Shown: positions 8,513 through 16,645 of the stretch, in pieces
Numbering within the stretch: the first letter of the stretch is position 1
How the letters are laid out: each line of letters begins with the position of its first letter
NCBI GenBank assembly: GCA_002490705.1
Contig: DKUO01000027.1
Span: 1 to 54,695, forward strand
Direction of reading: 5' to 3'
DNA from: Lachnospiraceae bacterium UBA7202
Lineage (GTDB): Bacteria; Bacillota; Clostridia; Lachnospirales; Lachnospiraceae
Length of the DNA: 54,695 nucleotides
The notes under the pieces: generated by a model
Told to the model about the DNA's origin: nothing
Seen by the model: the letters and a program-made list of their open reading frames with translations, nothing else
Databases searched by the model: none
Translations under genes and position numbers: made by a program

Positions 8513-10336
8513 TTACTCATTCAATTCTTTTTCCAGCTCCGCAAGCTCTGCCGCCTCAGCCGCCGCCGCGCGTCTTTTTTTGCGGATCTTGAAAAACACG
8601 CCAAGTCCTGCCGCCGCTATGGCGATGACGGCCACAACGATTCCCACAATCAGACCGGTTTTTGGCTTACCGCCCTCCTCACCGTCCATCATATCGTCAC
8701 CCATCATCATATCATCGCCCATCATCATATCGTCCATCATGGGCTCTGTCACAAAAAGGGTGATCTCCTTCTCCGCGGTGGTCACATTTCCGGCTTCGTC
8801 CTCATAGGAGATTTCCAGCTTCACAATGCCATCGTCCATGGTAGGCGCCGCGCCTGTCAGCATCACGTCCACGTTACCCGTATTGCCGGACTGTAGATTC
8901 CCCACAAAAGCGGAAGCCTCCGCAATGGAATCTGCAAGGAACTTCACCTGTACATTGTAGAGAGTCGTCTTTCCCGTATTGTAAATGCTTAACATCACAT
9001 TGGACTGGGAGCCCACTTCAATGGAATCGGGCACTACCTCAGGAATACTGGTATCAAAACGGCTCTCCTGCAAAATCGGGATCGAGACGCTGGCCTTGTC
9101 TGTCAGATCAAACACCGTCCCCGCATCATATTTCATATTCACATCGAGCACATAGGGCTTCTGCGCCAGATCCGCCTTGGCCGTCATTTCAATCACAATA
9201 TCCGCCGAGGTATCCGGCGCGATCTTCTCCATATAGACGGAGCTGGAACCCGACGTCGGCAGAAATGCGGAGTAGGTATTGGTTTTGTCCTCGCCCTCCT
9301 GCGCGGCCTGCATATCGAAAAGCACATTGGTAACCGCCGTATCGTTTGCCGTGTTCTGCACATGAATGGTCAGGGTAAAGGTCTCTCCCGCATACACCTT
9401 AGCCGGACTGGTCTCAAAACCGGTCACCACAATACGGGGCTTGGAGCCGGAAGCCTCCTGTCCGTTTCCGCCGATAATGCCGCTGCCCGGCTTACCGATG
9501 GTCTTCACATACACTGTCAGCTCCGCCGGTTCCTCACAGCGGATGCCCGCCTTCGTGTAGGAAATATGGAATTTTAACGGATAGTAACCGCTCATCACAT
9601 CGCTTCTGGTGGTAAAGTGAAAGGTAAATTCCCTGCGGTTTGCCATCGCCTGCTCTTTTGTCTGACAGCCCGGAATATAGGGCTCTGTCTGCAGATAATT
9701 GGTCATATCCGGCTCAAAGGGCCACTCCGTCACCAACGTGGACGTCACCGGCTCCACAATCAGGTCGTTTAACTCCTCCGTCCCGAAATTAACGATGGGC
9801 AGCACGATGGATACCCCCTGCCCGTAGCTGACGATGGGCGTCTGCCAGTTATCGCCCACCTGCAAAAACTCGCTGGTGGTCTGGCTCACCTTCTCCACCG
9901 CCGCCGATTCCATGGAGGATTTCACGGAAGAGACATAAGCCCACATCTCCGTCAGGGACATTTCTGTATTGGCGATATAGTAGACCGCACTGTCAAACAC
10001 CTTGTGAAGCTGCTCCATCACCTTCTCGTCCAGATGATAGCGCACCTCCAGACTCTGCATGTAATAGAGCAGATCCTCGTCGGCATCAAAACGGTCGTCG
10101 TCTGTGATCACCCGGTCAGAAGAACGTTCCACATATTTGATTTCATTTTCGCTGACCGACTCCTTATCCTGATTCGACTGTTCTCCCGTTTCCTGCACAG
10201 GCTGCTCTGCGGCACAGACCACCGGTGCAGTTTGCTCCGCTGCCTGTCCCCAAACCGCCAACGCAAAAAACAGGCCGGCCAATCCGCCCGCCAAATGCCG
10301 AGCCGTCCTCTTACGCATCTTTCCTTTTCTCCTCAT
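8513..10336 (-). CDS. Cell-surface CARDB-like beta-sandwich protein with C-terminal anchor
   Basis: About 607 residues from the ATG at 10336; a second ATG at 10318 is equally placed. A basic N-terminus and hydrophobic stretch (LAGGLAGLFFALAVWG) form a signal sequence ending near AAEQ. The exported region contains CARDB/COG1361-type beta-sandwich repeats (RIVVTGFETSPAKVYAGETF and similar). Near the C-terminus is a Met/Asp repeat, then a membrane helix (GLIVGIVVAVIAIAAAGLGV) and a basic, Ala/Glu-rich tail. It sits between an ABC ATPase, which it overlaps by 26 bases, and the FtsX-type permease, so it is probably an extracellular partner of that complex. It has no counterpart in the Bacillus ytr operon. 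Confidence 0.8.
   Translation of the reverse strand: MRRKGKMRKRTARHLAGGLAGLFFALAVWGQAAEQTAPVVCAAEQPVQETGEQSNQDKESVSENEIKYVERSSDRVITDDDRFDADEDLLYYMQSLEVRYHLDEKVMEQLHKVFDSAVYYIANTEMSLTEMWAYVSSVKSSMESAAVEKVSQTTSEFLQVGDNWQTPIVSYGQGVSIVLPIVNFGTEELNDLIVEPVTSTLVTEWPFEPDMTNYLQTEPYIPGCQTKEQAMANRREFTFHFTTRSDVMSGYYPLKFHISYTKAGIRCEEPAELTVYVKTIGKPGSGIIGGNGQEASGSKPRIVVTGFETSPAKVYAGETFTLTIHVQNTANDTAVTNVLFDMQAAQEGEDKTNTYSAFLPTSGSSSVYMEKIAPDTSADIVIEMTAKADLAQKPYVLDVNMKYDAGTVFDLTDKASVSIPILQESRFDTSIPEVVPDSIEVGSQSNVMLSIYNTGKTTLYNVQVKFLADSIAEASAFVGNLQSGNTGNVDVMLTGAAPTMDDGIVKLEISYEDEAGNVTTAEKEITLFVTEPMMDDMMMGDDMMMGDDMMDGEEGGKPKTGLIVGIVVAVIAIAAAGLGVFFKIRKKRRAAAAEAAELAELEKELNE
8681..8734 (-). repeat. Three in-frame 18-bp tandem units encoding DDMMMG-type repeats
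   Basis: Three adjacent 18-base units give DDMMMG, DDMMMG and DDMMDG just before the C-terminal membrane helix of the CARDB-like protein. The units differ by only a few bases, so copy number could vary by slippage. Because they are multiples of three, changes in number would keep the frame. Confidence 0.85.
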
Positions 10337-11060
10337 CTTTCCTGCCCTCTCCGCCGCTGCGGTCCTCGATCTCCAAAATCTTTCCATCCCGGATCCGCAG
10401 AATCATATCCGCGAACCCCGCCAGATAATTGTCATGAGTAACCATCACCAACGTCTGGTTCTTCTCCCGTACCACCCGCTGCATCAGGTTCATCACTTCC
10501 ACCGAAGTGTTGGAATCCAAATTTCCCGTGGGCTCGTCCGCAAAAATAATCTCAGGCTCCACCACAAGCGCCCTTGCCACGCCCACACGCTGCTGCTGTC
10601 CGCCGGACATCTGGTTAGGCCGGTGTTTTCTGTATTTTGTCAGCCCCACCAGATCCAGCATCTCCTCAGCCTTCTTATTTCTGCTCTTTTTATCCATCCC
10701 CTGAAAGGTCAGCGGAAGCGCCACATTTTCTATGGCGTTCATGGTGCCCATCAGGTTGAAGGACTGAAAGATAAACCCGATGTGTTCCCTGCGAAAAGCC
10801 ACAAGCTGATTCTCGGTTTTTTTCTCCATGTGCTCTCCCGCAATCACGATCTCGCCCTTGGTGGGTTTTTCCAATCCCGCCAGCATGTTGAGCAGGGTGG
10901 ATTTCCCGGAGCCGGAGGCGCCCACAATGGAGCAGAAGCACCCCCGCCTGATGGAGAAGCTGACGCCGTTTAGCGCCCGCACCCGCTCCTCCCCGACCCG
11001 GTATATCTTATAAAGATTTTTCACCTGTATCACTGGCGTTGTCATGTTGATATCATTCAC
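10311..11060 (-). CDS. ABC transporter ATP-binding protein, MacB/LolD type (YtrE-like)
   Basis: About 249 residues. Walker A GASGSGKST, signature MSGGQQQR, and Walker B IIFADEPTGNLD with the PTGNLDS extension that marks the LolD/MacB/FtsE subfamily. It powers FtsX-type permeases from the cytosolic side. I place the start at the GTG at 11060, which has an AAAGGAAA site seven bases upstream; the ATG at 11045 is an alternative, while the open frame reaches a TTG at 11093 without a site. It is 25 bases downstream of the permease stop and overlaps the CARDB gene, so it belongs to the six-gene operon. Confidence 0.92.
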   Translation of the reverse strand: MNDINMTTPVIQVKNLYKIYRVGEERVRALNGVSFSIRRGCFCSIVGASGSGKSTLLNMLAGLEKPTKGEIVIAGEHMEKKTENQLVAFRREHIGFIFQSFNLMGTMNAIENVALPLTFQGMDKKSRNKKAEEMLDLVGLTKYRKHRPNQMSGGQQQRVGVARALVVEPEIIFADEPTGNLDSNTSVEVMNLMQRVVREKNQTLVMVTHDNYLAGFADMILRIRDGKILEIEDRSGGEGRKDEEKRKDA

Positions 11061-11085
11061 GCTCTGTTTCCTTTCCGCGTATTCC

Positions 11086-13296
11086 TCATCCAACCCCCGC
11101 CGGACTGAGATCCTCCTCCTCTTCGCCCGTATAAGCGGTTGCCTCCTTCACGAACTCCGGCACCTCGCCATTCCGGAAACTGTAAGTAAAGTAATAGCTT
11201 CCCCTCTCATAGGGATAGGAAGAATCCTTCTTAAACACAACCTCCAGAGAATAATTGTTCCGGTCATCCGTATCATTCCCGTAATTAGTCCAGGGCGCGT
11301 CAATATAGTTCGGATCGACGTGCTGCAGTATCTGTGCGATCTGTTCCTCCTCGTAAAAGGTCTCCTGCGTCGTGTAGTCCACATAGACGTCCTCAGACAT
11401 CGTGTTCACAGGCATCGCCCGCGCTTCTCTGTCCAGCGCATATCCGGGATCATCCCGAAATGCCGCTTCCGGATCCTGCAAAAACTCATTGTGATAACAG
11501 GTCACTGTGATGCTGTCCACTTCCGCTGCCGGAAGCTCCACAGGATAATAGGCCTCCTGCTTTTTCAGGTAGTCGATGGTATTGGTAAAACTGTCGTACA
11601 CATAATACTGTCTCTGGATATATCCCATGGAACTGCCATATTCCATAAAAATAACGCCGCAGGGCCGGTTATGCCTTACCAGAGAAAAGCCGAACTGTTT
11701 CATATCCCCGATCCATGCATCGCGAAGCCCCTTCGCCTCTTCTTTGGGAACTACCGTTTTGGCAGCGCCGTTTGAATAGGTAATTCTGGTCACCTGATCA
11801 TAGGAAGTCTCATCCGTCATGCCCTGAAACATCCCCTTCTGAAAGGCGTCTGTCCGGAAAATCCGGTCAAGAAGCGCCTCCGTCTCCGGATCATCGTAAT
11901 TTACCCGGATCACTCTGGCTTTCTGCCTGCCGGATTTCAGGCGGTAAAGGATCTCCACCGCATCCGTGATTTCTGTCTCCGGATCCGTCTCCTCCGCCTT
12001 CTCTGCCAAAGCGAGAACAGGCTCCGTATCTGTCAAAAACATTGTCTCTTTCTGATATTCGGCATTGTCGATATACTTCCCGTTTTCATCCCAGTAATTA
12101 TCATAGTATCCATTGGGGTAAATTGCAATACTCTCCACTTTATTTTGCGCCGGAATATAGCTGTCATACCCGAACAGATCCCATTTAAAACTGCAAAATA
12201 TTGCCAGAATGCCGATGAGCGCCACCGCGCTTGAAAACAGATGTTTAAAGAGGCTTCGTATGTCGAAATCATAAACCACCTCCATGATGGCGCAGACAAT
12301 CAGGCCGCCGATCAGCATCCCCAGAACCAACAGCAGCTCATTCTGATAGGAAGTATCATACACCAGCTGTCCGATCACAAAGGCCGCCGGAATCGTCACA
12401 GCCACCTTCATCACCGGCTCCAGGAAACGATAGGCGATGGCCTTTCCCGCCGCCTCGGAAGCTCTTTTTTTGTAGGCAAACCATGCAAATGCCAGAACCA
12501 CCAGCGCAATCCCGAACCACTTAGCCGCAAGGGGCATGGCCATCCGCGCCGCCTGGGCCGCATTTTCCGCATTCTTAAGCTGCCAGATGTTGGCTGTATA
12601 ATCATAAAATGGGGACAGCTTCTCTTCATAGCCGATAAAATAACTGGAATAGGTCTCAAAAAAGGTCCGCTTCAAGCTGTCCAGCAGCATAGTCACACAA
12701 ATTTCATAAAAAGCAAATACCAAAAAAACGCAGATTGTCACAAACCGGTTTCCCGTCAGCATCACCGCCAGCATCATCAGGTGGTAGAAGAACAGGAAAA
12801 AGGCCAGATTCCACAAAAAAGCAAGCCCCATCTCCGCCATCACATCCGGAGTCACCGCCCCCTGCGATATCGCGATCACCGTCCCCAGCGCCAGACCCAT
12901 GAGAGTGGCCGTCACGTAAATGATGAGACCGTTCACATAGACAACCGCGAATCTCCTGTTCTTTGAGACCGGAACACTGTGGTACAGATCCACCTTTCTT
13001 CTGTCATACAGGTAGGAGAAGCCCTGCATGGCGATCAGCGCTGCAAGCAGGAAAATAATCGGATACAGATTGTCGGAAAAGCCCAGCGCATCCCGCGCCG
13101 CCTGATACATGGCCTGCTTATACTGTGTCACGTTCCTGTAAGTGCCGTCCTCATAAAATCCTTTAATACGACTCAAATAGATCGTCGTCATGCCGCCGTA
13201 AACCAGAAGCTGTGACAGCACCGCTACGATCCACACCCAGATCCGCCTTTTATGATTTTCCTTACAACTATCCCAGAATGAGTTTTTTGATGTCAT
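11086..13296 (-). CDS. Large ABC-2-like membrane permease with extracellular domain
   Basis: A 736-residue membrane protein. Residues 1-350 hold about eight hydrophobic helices (for example VWIVAVLSQLLVYGGMTTIY and FLWNLAFFLFFYHLMMLAVM). From about residue 390 the rest is hydrophilic, acidic and Tyr-rich, probably outside the cell, resembling the DUF6449-type tails found on Lachnospiraceae permeases. Its start overlaps the end of the ATPase gene by 29 bases, which pairs the two. In the Ytr layout it takes the place of YtrC/YtrD. Substrate unknown; envelope-stress or peptide export is a guess based on the operon type. Confidence 0.85.
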   Translation of the reverse strand: MTSKNSFWDSCKENHKRRIWVWIVAVLSQLLVYGGMTTIYLSRIKGFYEDGTYRNVTQYKQAMYQAARDALGFSDNLYPIIFLLAALIAMQGFSYLYDRRKVDLYHSVPVSKNRRFAVVYVNGLIIYVTATLMGLALGTVIAISQGAVTPDVMAEMGLAFLWNLAFFLFFYHLMMLAVMLTGNRFVTICVFLVFAFYEICVTMLLDSLKRTFFETYSSYFIGYEEKLSPFYDYTANIWQLKNAENAAQAARMAMPLAAKWFGIALVVLAFAWFAYKKRASEAAGKAIAYRFLEPVMKVAVTIPAAFVIGQLVYDTSYQNELLLVLGMLIGGLIVCAIMEVVYDFDIRSLFKHLFSSAVALIGILAIFCSFKWDLFGYDSYIPAQNKVESIAIYPNGYYDNYWDENGKYIDNAEYQKETMFLTDTEPVLALAEKAEETDPETEITDAVEILYRLKSGRQKARVIRVNYDDPETEALLDRIFRTDAFQKGMFQGMTDETSYDQVTRITYSNGAAKTVVPKEEAKGLRDAWIGDMKQFGFSLVRHNRPCGVIFMEYGSSMGYIQRQYYVYDSFTNTIDYLKKQEAYYPVELPAAEVDSITVTCYHNEFLQDPEAAFRDDPGYALDREARAMPVNTMSEDVYVDYTTQETFYEEEQIAQILQHVDPNYIDAPWTNYGNDTDDRNNYSLEVVFKKDSSYPYERGSYYFTYSFRNGEVPEFVKEATAYTGEEEEDLSPAGVG

Positions 13297-14173
13297 AGCC
13301 TACCACCTCCGTCTCACTGATAAAAATCTCCTCCAAGGACAGCGGAAGCACTTCATAAAAGATCGTATCTACCGTGGCGAACCGCGCCTCCACTTCCTCT
13401 CTCGTACTGCGCACAGTGATCGTGCAAAGCGACCCCCTCTGCTCTTTCTTTAACACTTCCAGACCATTCAGCGCTTTCAGTTCATCCTCCACGGAACAGA
13501 ACACACACTGCACCTTCTGGATATTGCACTTCATATCCTCCAAATCCTTGGACAACAGCACGCCGCCCTTATGTAACAGCCCCACATGATCACAGATATC
13601 CTCCAGCTCTCTCAAATTGTGGGAGGCGATCACAGGCGTAAGACCACGCTCCTCCATCTCCTTTGCAAAGATGGATTTGATCCCCTGCCGCATCACCGGG
13701 TCCAACCCGTCGAAGGTCTCGTCGCACAAAATATATTTCGTGTGCGCGCAGATCCCTAAAAGCAATGCCAGCTGCTTTTTCATTCCCTTGGAAAAGGTGC
13801 TGATCTTCCGGTTCCTGTCCAGATTAAATTTTTCCAGATACCGGTAGAATTCTTCCCTGTTAAACGCTTCAAAAATACCGCTGTAATACCGCTCCATCGT
13901 CCCGGCGTTGGCATTGGCGAAAAAGTAAGGCTCGTCCGCAATAAAAAACAGCTTTTTCTTCGCCTCCACATTGTCATACACAGGCATGTTGTCCACCGCC
14001 ACCGTTCCCCCGTCCGGCTTAAGCACGCCGGTCAACATGCGAAGGACCGTACTCTTTCCCGCGCCGTTTGTACCGATCAGGCCAAACACCGTTTTCTCCC
14101 GAATCGTGACGCTGACTTCATCGACGGCTTTGATATCGTCAAAATACTTCGTCAGATTATGTATCTCAATCAT
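13268..14173 (-). CDS. ABC transporter ATP-binding protein (YtrB-like)
   Basis: A 301-residue ATPase with Walker A GTNGAGKST, and a Walker B region reading YILCDETFDGLDPVMRQGI. The signature loop is FSKGMKKQLA rather than LSGGQ, as often seen in ABC-2-type and Ytr/Ecs ATPases. A C-terminal regulatory part follows residue 215. It starts 20 bases after the GntR stop and overlaps the permease gene. It should energise the 736-residue permease. The order GntR, ATPase, permease is the standard arrangement for this type in Firmicutes. Confidence 0.93.
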   Translation of the reverse strand: MIEIHNLTKYFDDIKAVDEVSVTIREKTVFGLIGTNGAGKSTVLRMLTGVLKPDGGTVAVDNMPVYDNVEAKKKLFFIADEPYFFANANAGTMERYYSGIFEAFNREEFYRYLEKFNLDRNRKISTFSKGMKKQLALLLGICAHTKYILCDETFDGLDPVMRQGIKSIFAKEMEERGLTPVIASHNLRELEDICDHVGLLHKGGVLLSKDLEDMKCNIQKVQCVFCSVEDELKALNGLEVLKKEQRGSLCTITVRSTREEVEARFATVDTIFYEVLPLSLEEIFISETEVVGYDIKKLILG

Positions 14174-14192
14174 TTTTCAATCAGTCCTTTCC

Positions 14193-14552
14193 TCACATCT
14201 GTAAATTCTCAATCTCCAAAGTCAATTCCATCTTGGTCATGCCAAGCTCCAGCACCTCTTTCACAAGCCGCAGAATCTCTTCCAGACACTCCCGCTTTCT
14301 TGTCTCCACAAGCTTCCCGTCTCCCGACACAAAACTTCCCCTGCCCTTCACGGTATAGATGAAGTCCTGCCGTTCCAGCTCCGCATAGGCCTTCTGAATC
14401 GTGTTGGGATTGATGGACAATTCCATCGCCAGATTCCGAACGGACGGCATCTGCTCGTCCGCCTGCATGGCGCCCTTCAAAATCAAAGTTTTGAACCGTT
14501 CCACGACCTGCTCGTAAATCGGGCGGGTATCTTTATAGTCTATGATTATCAT
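14193..14552 (-). CDS. GntR-family regulator, YtrA subfamily
   Basis: A 119-residue repressor. Residues 5-75 form the GntR winged helix-turn-helix (PIYEQVVERFK, MPSVRNLAMEL, NPNTIQKAYAELERQ, YTVKGRGSFV). Only about 40 residues follow, the short helical dimerisation tail that defines the YtrA subfamily. First gene of the six-gene ABC operon. Its promoter at 14698-14726 overlaps an inverted repeat, so autoregulation with induction by envelope stress, as for Bacillus YtrA, is the likely model. The 5-prime leader of more than 100 bases contains two hairpins. Confidence 0.92.
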   Translation of the reverse strand: MIIIDYKDTRPIYEQVVERFKTLILKGAMQADEQMPSVRNLAMELSINPNTIQKAYAELERQDFIYTVKGRGSFVSGDGKLVETRKRECLEEILRLVKEVLELGMTKMELTLEIENLQM

Positions 14553-14588
14553 GTGATCTCCTTTCTCTACAGATTTGCAAAATCACGC

Positions 14589-14654
14589 CGAGCTTCGTGA
14601 ACCCGCTGTTTTGTTCGCGAAGCTCGTGGTTGAAAGAATGCAGTTCTTTCAACC
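14589..14654 (-). repeat. Pair of adjacent hairpins in the gntR leader
   Basis: Hairpin 1 has 14-base arms (14589-14602 and 14613-14626, one mismatch) and a 10-base loop. Hairpin 2 has perfect 11-base arms (14628-14638 and 14644-14654) and the loop TGCAG. They lie one base apart, between the gntR promoter and its start codon. Neither is followed by a T-tract on the minus strand. A similar twin arrangement lies at 23601-23648. Confidence 0.75.
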
Positions 14655-14674
14655 GTCCCCCAGCAATATTAAGT

Positions 14675-14726
14675 ATACTATTAGTGGTGGTACAGTTAGT
14701 ATGCAAAAAGACGGAGGCCATGTCAA
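14675..14726 (-). promoter_or_regulatory. gntR operon promoter with overlapping operator
   Basis: On the minus strand TTGACA (14726-14721) and CATACT (14703-14698) are 17 bases apart. An inverted repeat ATACTA/TAGTAT (14675-14680 and 14697-14702, 16-base gap) begins at the -10 box and covers the expected transcription start, the position expected for a GntR/YtrA operator. Confidence 0.75.
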
Positions 14727-14733
14727 GCCTCCG
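14705..14733 (-). terminator. gpmI terminator that encloses the gntR -35 box
   Basis: Minus-strand stem CGGAGGC/GCCTCCG with an 8-base loop containing TTGACA, followed by TCTTTTT. It lies 14 bases after the gpmI stop, so it should end the gpmI transcript, and its loop is the -35 element of the next promoter. Confidence 0.8.
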
Positions 14734-14747
14734 CCAAAAAATTTAGT

Positions 14748-16292
14748 TTATTTTACCAGCAGGGATTTCCCCGTCATTTCCGCAGGCTGTTCCATCCCCA
14801 TCAGCTCGATAATGGTAGGCACGATATCCGCAAGGCATCCCCCCTCGCGAAGTTTATAGGCGGGGTCTGCGTTGACCAGAATAAAGGGCACCGGGTTGGT
14901 GGTGTGGGCCGTAAAGGGCGCGCCCGTCTCATAATCCACAAGCTGCTCCGCATTGCCGTGGTCGGCACAGATGAACAGTACGCCGTCCACCTCCTTGATG
15001 GCCGCAACCGCCTTGCCCACGCACTCGTCTACAGCCTCCACAGCCTTGATCGCCGCCTCCTGCACACCGGTATGGCCTACCATATCCGGGTTAGCAAAGT
15101 TGATGATAATCACATCGTAGGTGCCGGACTTGATGGCCTCCACCAGCTTGTCGCACACCTCATAAGCGCTCATCTGGGGCTTTAAGTCATAGGTTGCCAC
15201 ATCCTTGGGCGAATTGACCAGAATACGCGTCTCTCCCTCGTTGGGCTCCTCAACGCCGCCGTTGAAGAAAAAGGTCACATGCGCGTATTTCTCCGTCTCC
15301 GCAATCCTCGCCTGCTTCATCTGATGCGCCGCAAGCCACTCGCCGAAGGTGTTGGTCACAGAAATTTTGTGGAACGCCACTTCCTTATTTAAAATCGTAG
15401 GATCATAGTCGGAGAAGCACACATAGGTCAGCTCCAGTCTCTTGCCCCTGTCAAAGCCCTTGAAATCGTCATCACAGAAGCTTCTGGTAATCTCCCTTGC
15501 GCGGTCAGGGCGGAAATTAAAGAAGATCACGGAATCCCCGTCCTTGATGGTCGCCACCGGCGCGCCGTTTTTCTTCACCACCGTGGGCTTTACAAACTCG
15601 TCTGTCTCGTCTCTGTCATAGGACGCCTGAATCCCCGCAGGGCCGCTCTCCGCTTCCAGACCCTCGCCCTTGGTGAGCGCCAGATAAGCCTTCTCCACTC
15701 TGTCATAGTTATTGTCCCGATCCATCGCGTAATAACGACCCGTCACAGTGGCCACTTCGCCGACGCCGATCTTTTTCATTTCCGCTTCCAGCTCTTCCAC
15801 ATAGCCCTTGCCGCTGGCCGGAGGGGTATCTCTTCCGTCAAGAAAAGCGTGAACATACACCTTGGAAAGACCGTTTCTCTTCGCCAGCTCCAACAACCCG
15901 TAGAGGTGGGTATTGTGGCTGTGCACGCCGCCGTCGGACAAAAGCCCGAACATGTGCAGGGAGGAATCCTTCTTTTTACAATTATTTACCGCGTCCAGCA
16001 GAGCCGGATTTTCAAAAAAGGTGCCGTCCTGAATTTCCTTTGTAATTCTGGTGAGCTCCTGATACACGATGCGGCCCGCGCCCATGTTCAAATGTCCCAC
16101 CTCGGAATTTCCCATCTGTCCGTCAGGCAGCCCAACCGCCATGCCGCTGGCATTGCCCTTCACAAAAGGGTATTCCGCCATCAGTTTGTCCATCACAGGC
16201 GTTTTTGCCAGTGCAACCGCGTTGCCCTCCGTCTTCTCGTTGAGGCCGTAGCCGTCCAAAATCATCAATACTGCCGGTTTCTTTCTTCCCAT
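14748..16292 (-). CDS. gpmI: 2,3-bisphosphoglycerate-independent phosphoglycerate mutase
   Basis: A 514-residue two-metal (Mn) glycolytic enzyme that interconverts 3- and 2-phosphoglycerate through a phosphoserine. Visible landmarks: the first metal Asp in ILDGYG (residue 13), the nucleophile Ser63 in GQMGNSEVGHLNMGAGR, HAFLDGRDTPP, FFNFRPDRAREITR, and the C-terminal ADHGNAE and THTTNPVPFI-type metal ligands (here TAHTTNPVPF). Length is normal for the family. Ribosome site AAGGAG before ATG. A small gene 27 bases upstream may be cotranscribed. Together with enolase at 5684 it gives two consecutive lower-glycolysis steps in the window, though not in one operon. Confidence 0.97.
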   Translation of the reverse strand: MGRKKPAVLMILDGYGLNEKTEGNAVALAKTPVMDKLMAEYPFVKGNASGMAVGLPDGQMGNSEVGHLNMGAGRIVYQELTRITKEIQDGTFFENPALLDAVNNCKKKDSSLHMFGLLSDGGVHSHNTHLYGLLELAKRNGLSKVYVHAFLDGRDTPPASGKGYVEELEAEMKKIGVGEVATVTGRYYAMDRDNNYDRVEKAYLALTKGEGLEAESGPAGIQASYDRDETDEFVKPTVVKKNGAPVATIKDGDSVIFFNFRPDRAREITRSFCDDDFKGFDRGKRLELTYVCFSDYDPTILNKEVAFHKISVTNTFGEWLAAHQMKQARIAETEKYAHVTFFFNGGVEEPNEGETRILVNSPKDVATYDLKPQMSAYEVCDKLVEAIKSGTYDVIIINFANPDMVGHTGVQEAAIKAVEAVDECVGKAVAAIKEVDGVLFICADHGNAEQLVDYETGAPFTAHTTNPVPFILVNADPAYKLREGGCLADIVPTIIELMGMEQPAEMTGKSLLVK

Positions 16293-16319
16293 GACTGTTT
16301 CTCCTTTACTGTCTCCTTC

Positions 16320-16511
16320 TTACTCTTTTATTTTGTCAACCTCTGCAAGATTAACACCAAGACTTGTAAGCAATGCCTTCAGTGAAATATAATCATCTTT
16401 CAGATCGGCATATGTTCTTACCGCATTCTCTTCCTTTGCCAGCATCATACGTTTTTGAACCTTCTGAAAATCATTTAATGCTTCTTTTATAATCTCTGCA
16501 CCGTTTGGCAT
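16320..16511 (-). CDS. Small conserved-looking hypothetical protein
   Basis: A 63-residue, mostly helical and charged protein (starts MPNGAEIIKEAL) with no cysteines, signal or membrane segment. Coding support comes from a GGGTGA ribosome site a few bases before the ATG, from its position 27 bases ahead of gpmI on the same strand, and from a stop well placed before the gpmI ribosome site. I do not recognise a family. It could be a short coiled-coil regulator. Confidence 0.6.
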   Translation of the reverse strand: MPNGAEIIKEALNDFQKVQKRMMLAKEENAVRTYADLKDDYISLKALLTSLGVNLAEVDKIKE

Positions 16512-16609
16512 TCAATCACCCGCTTTCCATCTATGCTTTTGCCTGATTGTTACAGCCCTATTATATCCGTTTTCTGGAAAAGTGTAAAGTTATTCAACAT
16601 TCCCGCCGC

Positions 16610-16645
16610 TTGTTTTTCTTTTTCCTTCATTATATAATCACAGCT
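16610..16645 (+). promoter_or_regulatory. Promoter predicting a leaderless metallopeptidase mRNA
   Basis: TTGTTT (16610-16615), 17-base spacer, perfect TATAAT (16633-16638). Transcription starting 7-8 bases on would fall at the ATG at 16646, and there is no Shine-Dalgarno sequence in between. Confidence 0.65.

Noticed and set aside
8681..8734. CRISPR-like repeat array
   Set aside because: The repeats are directly adjacent in-frame coding units without spacers.
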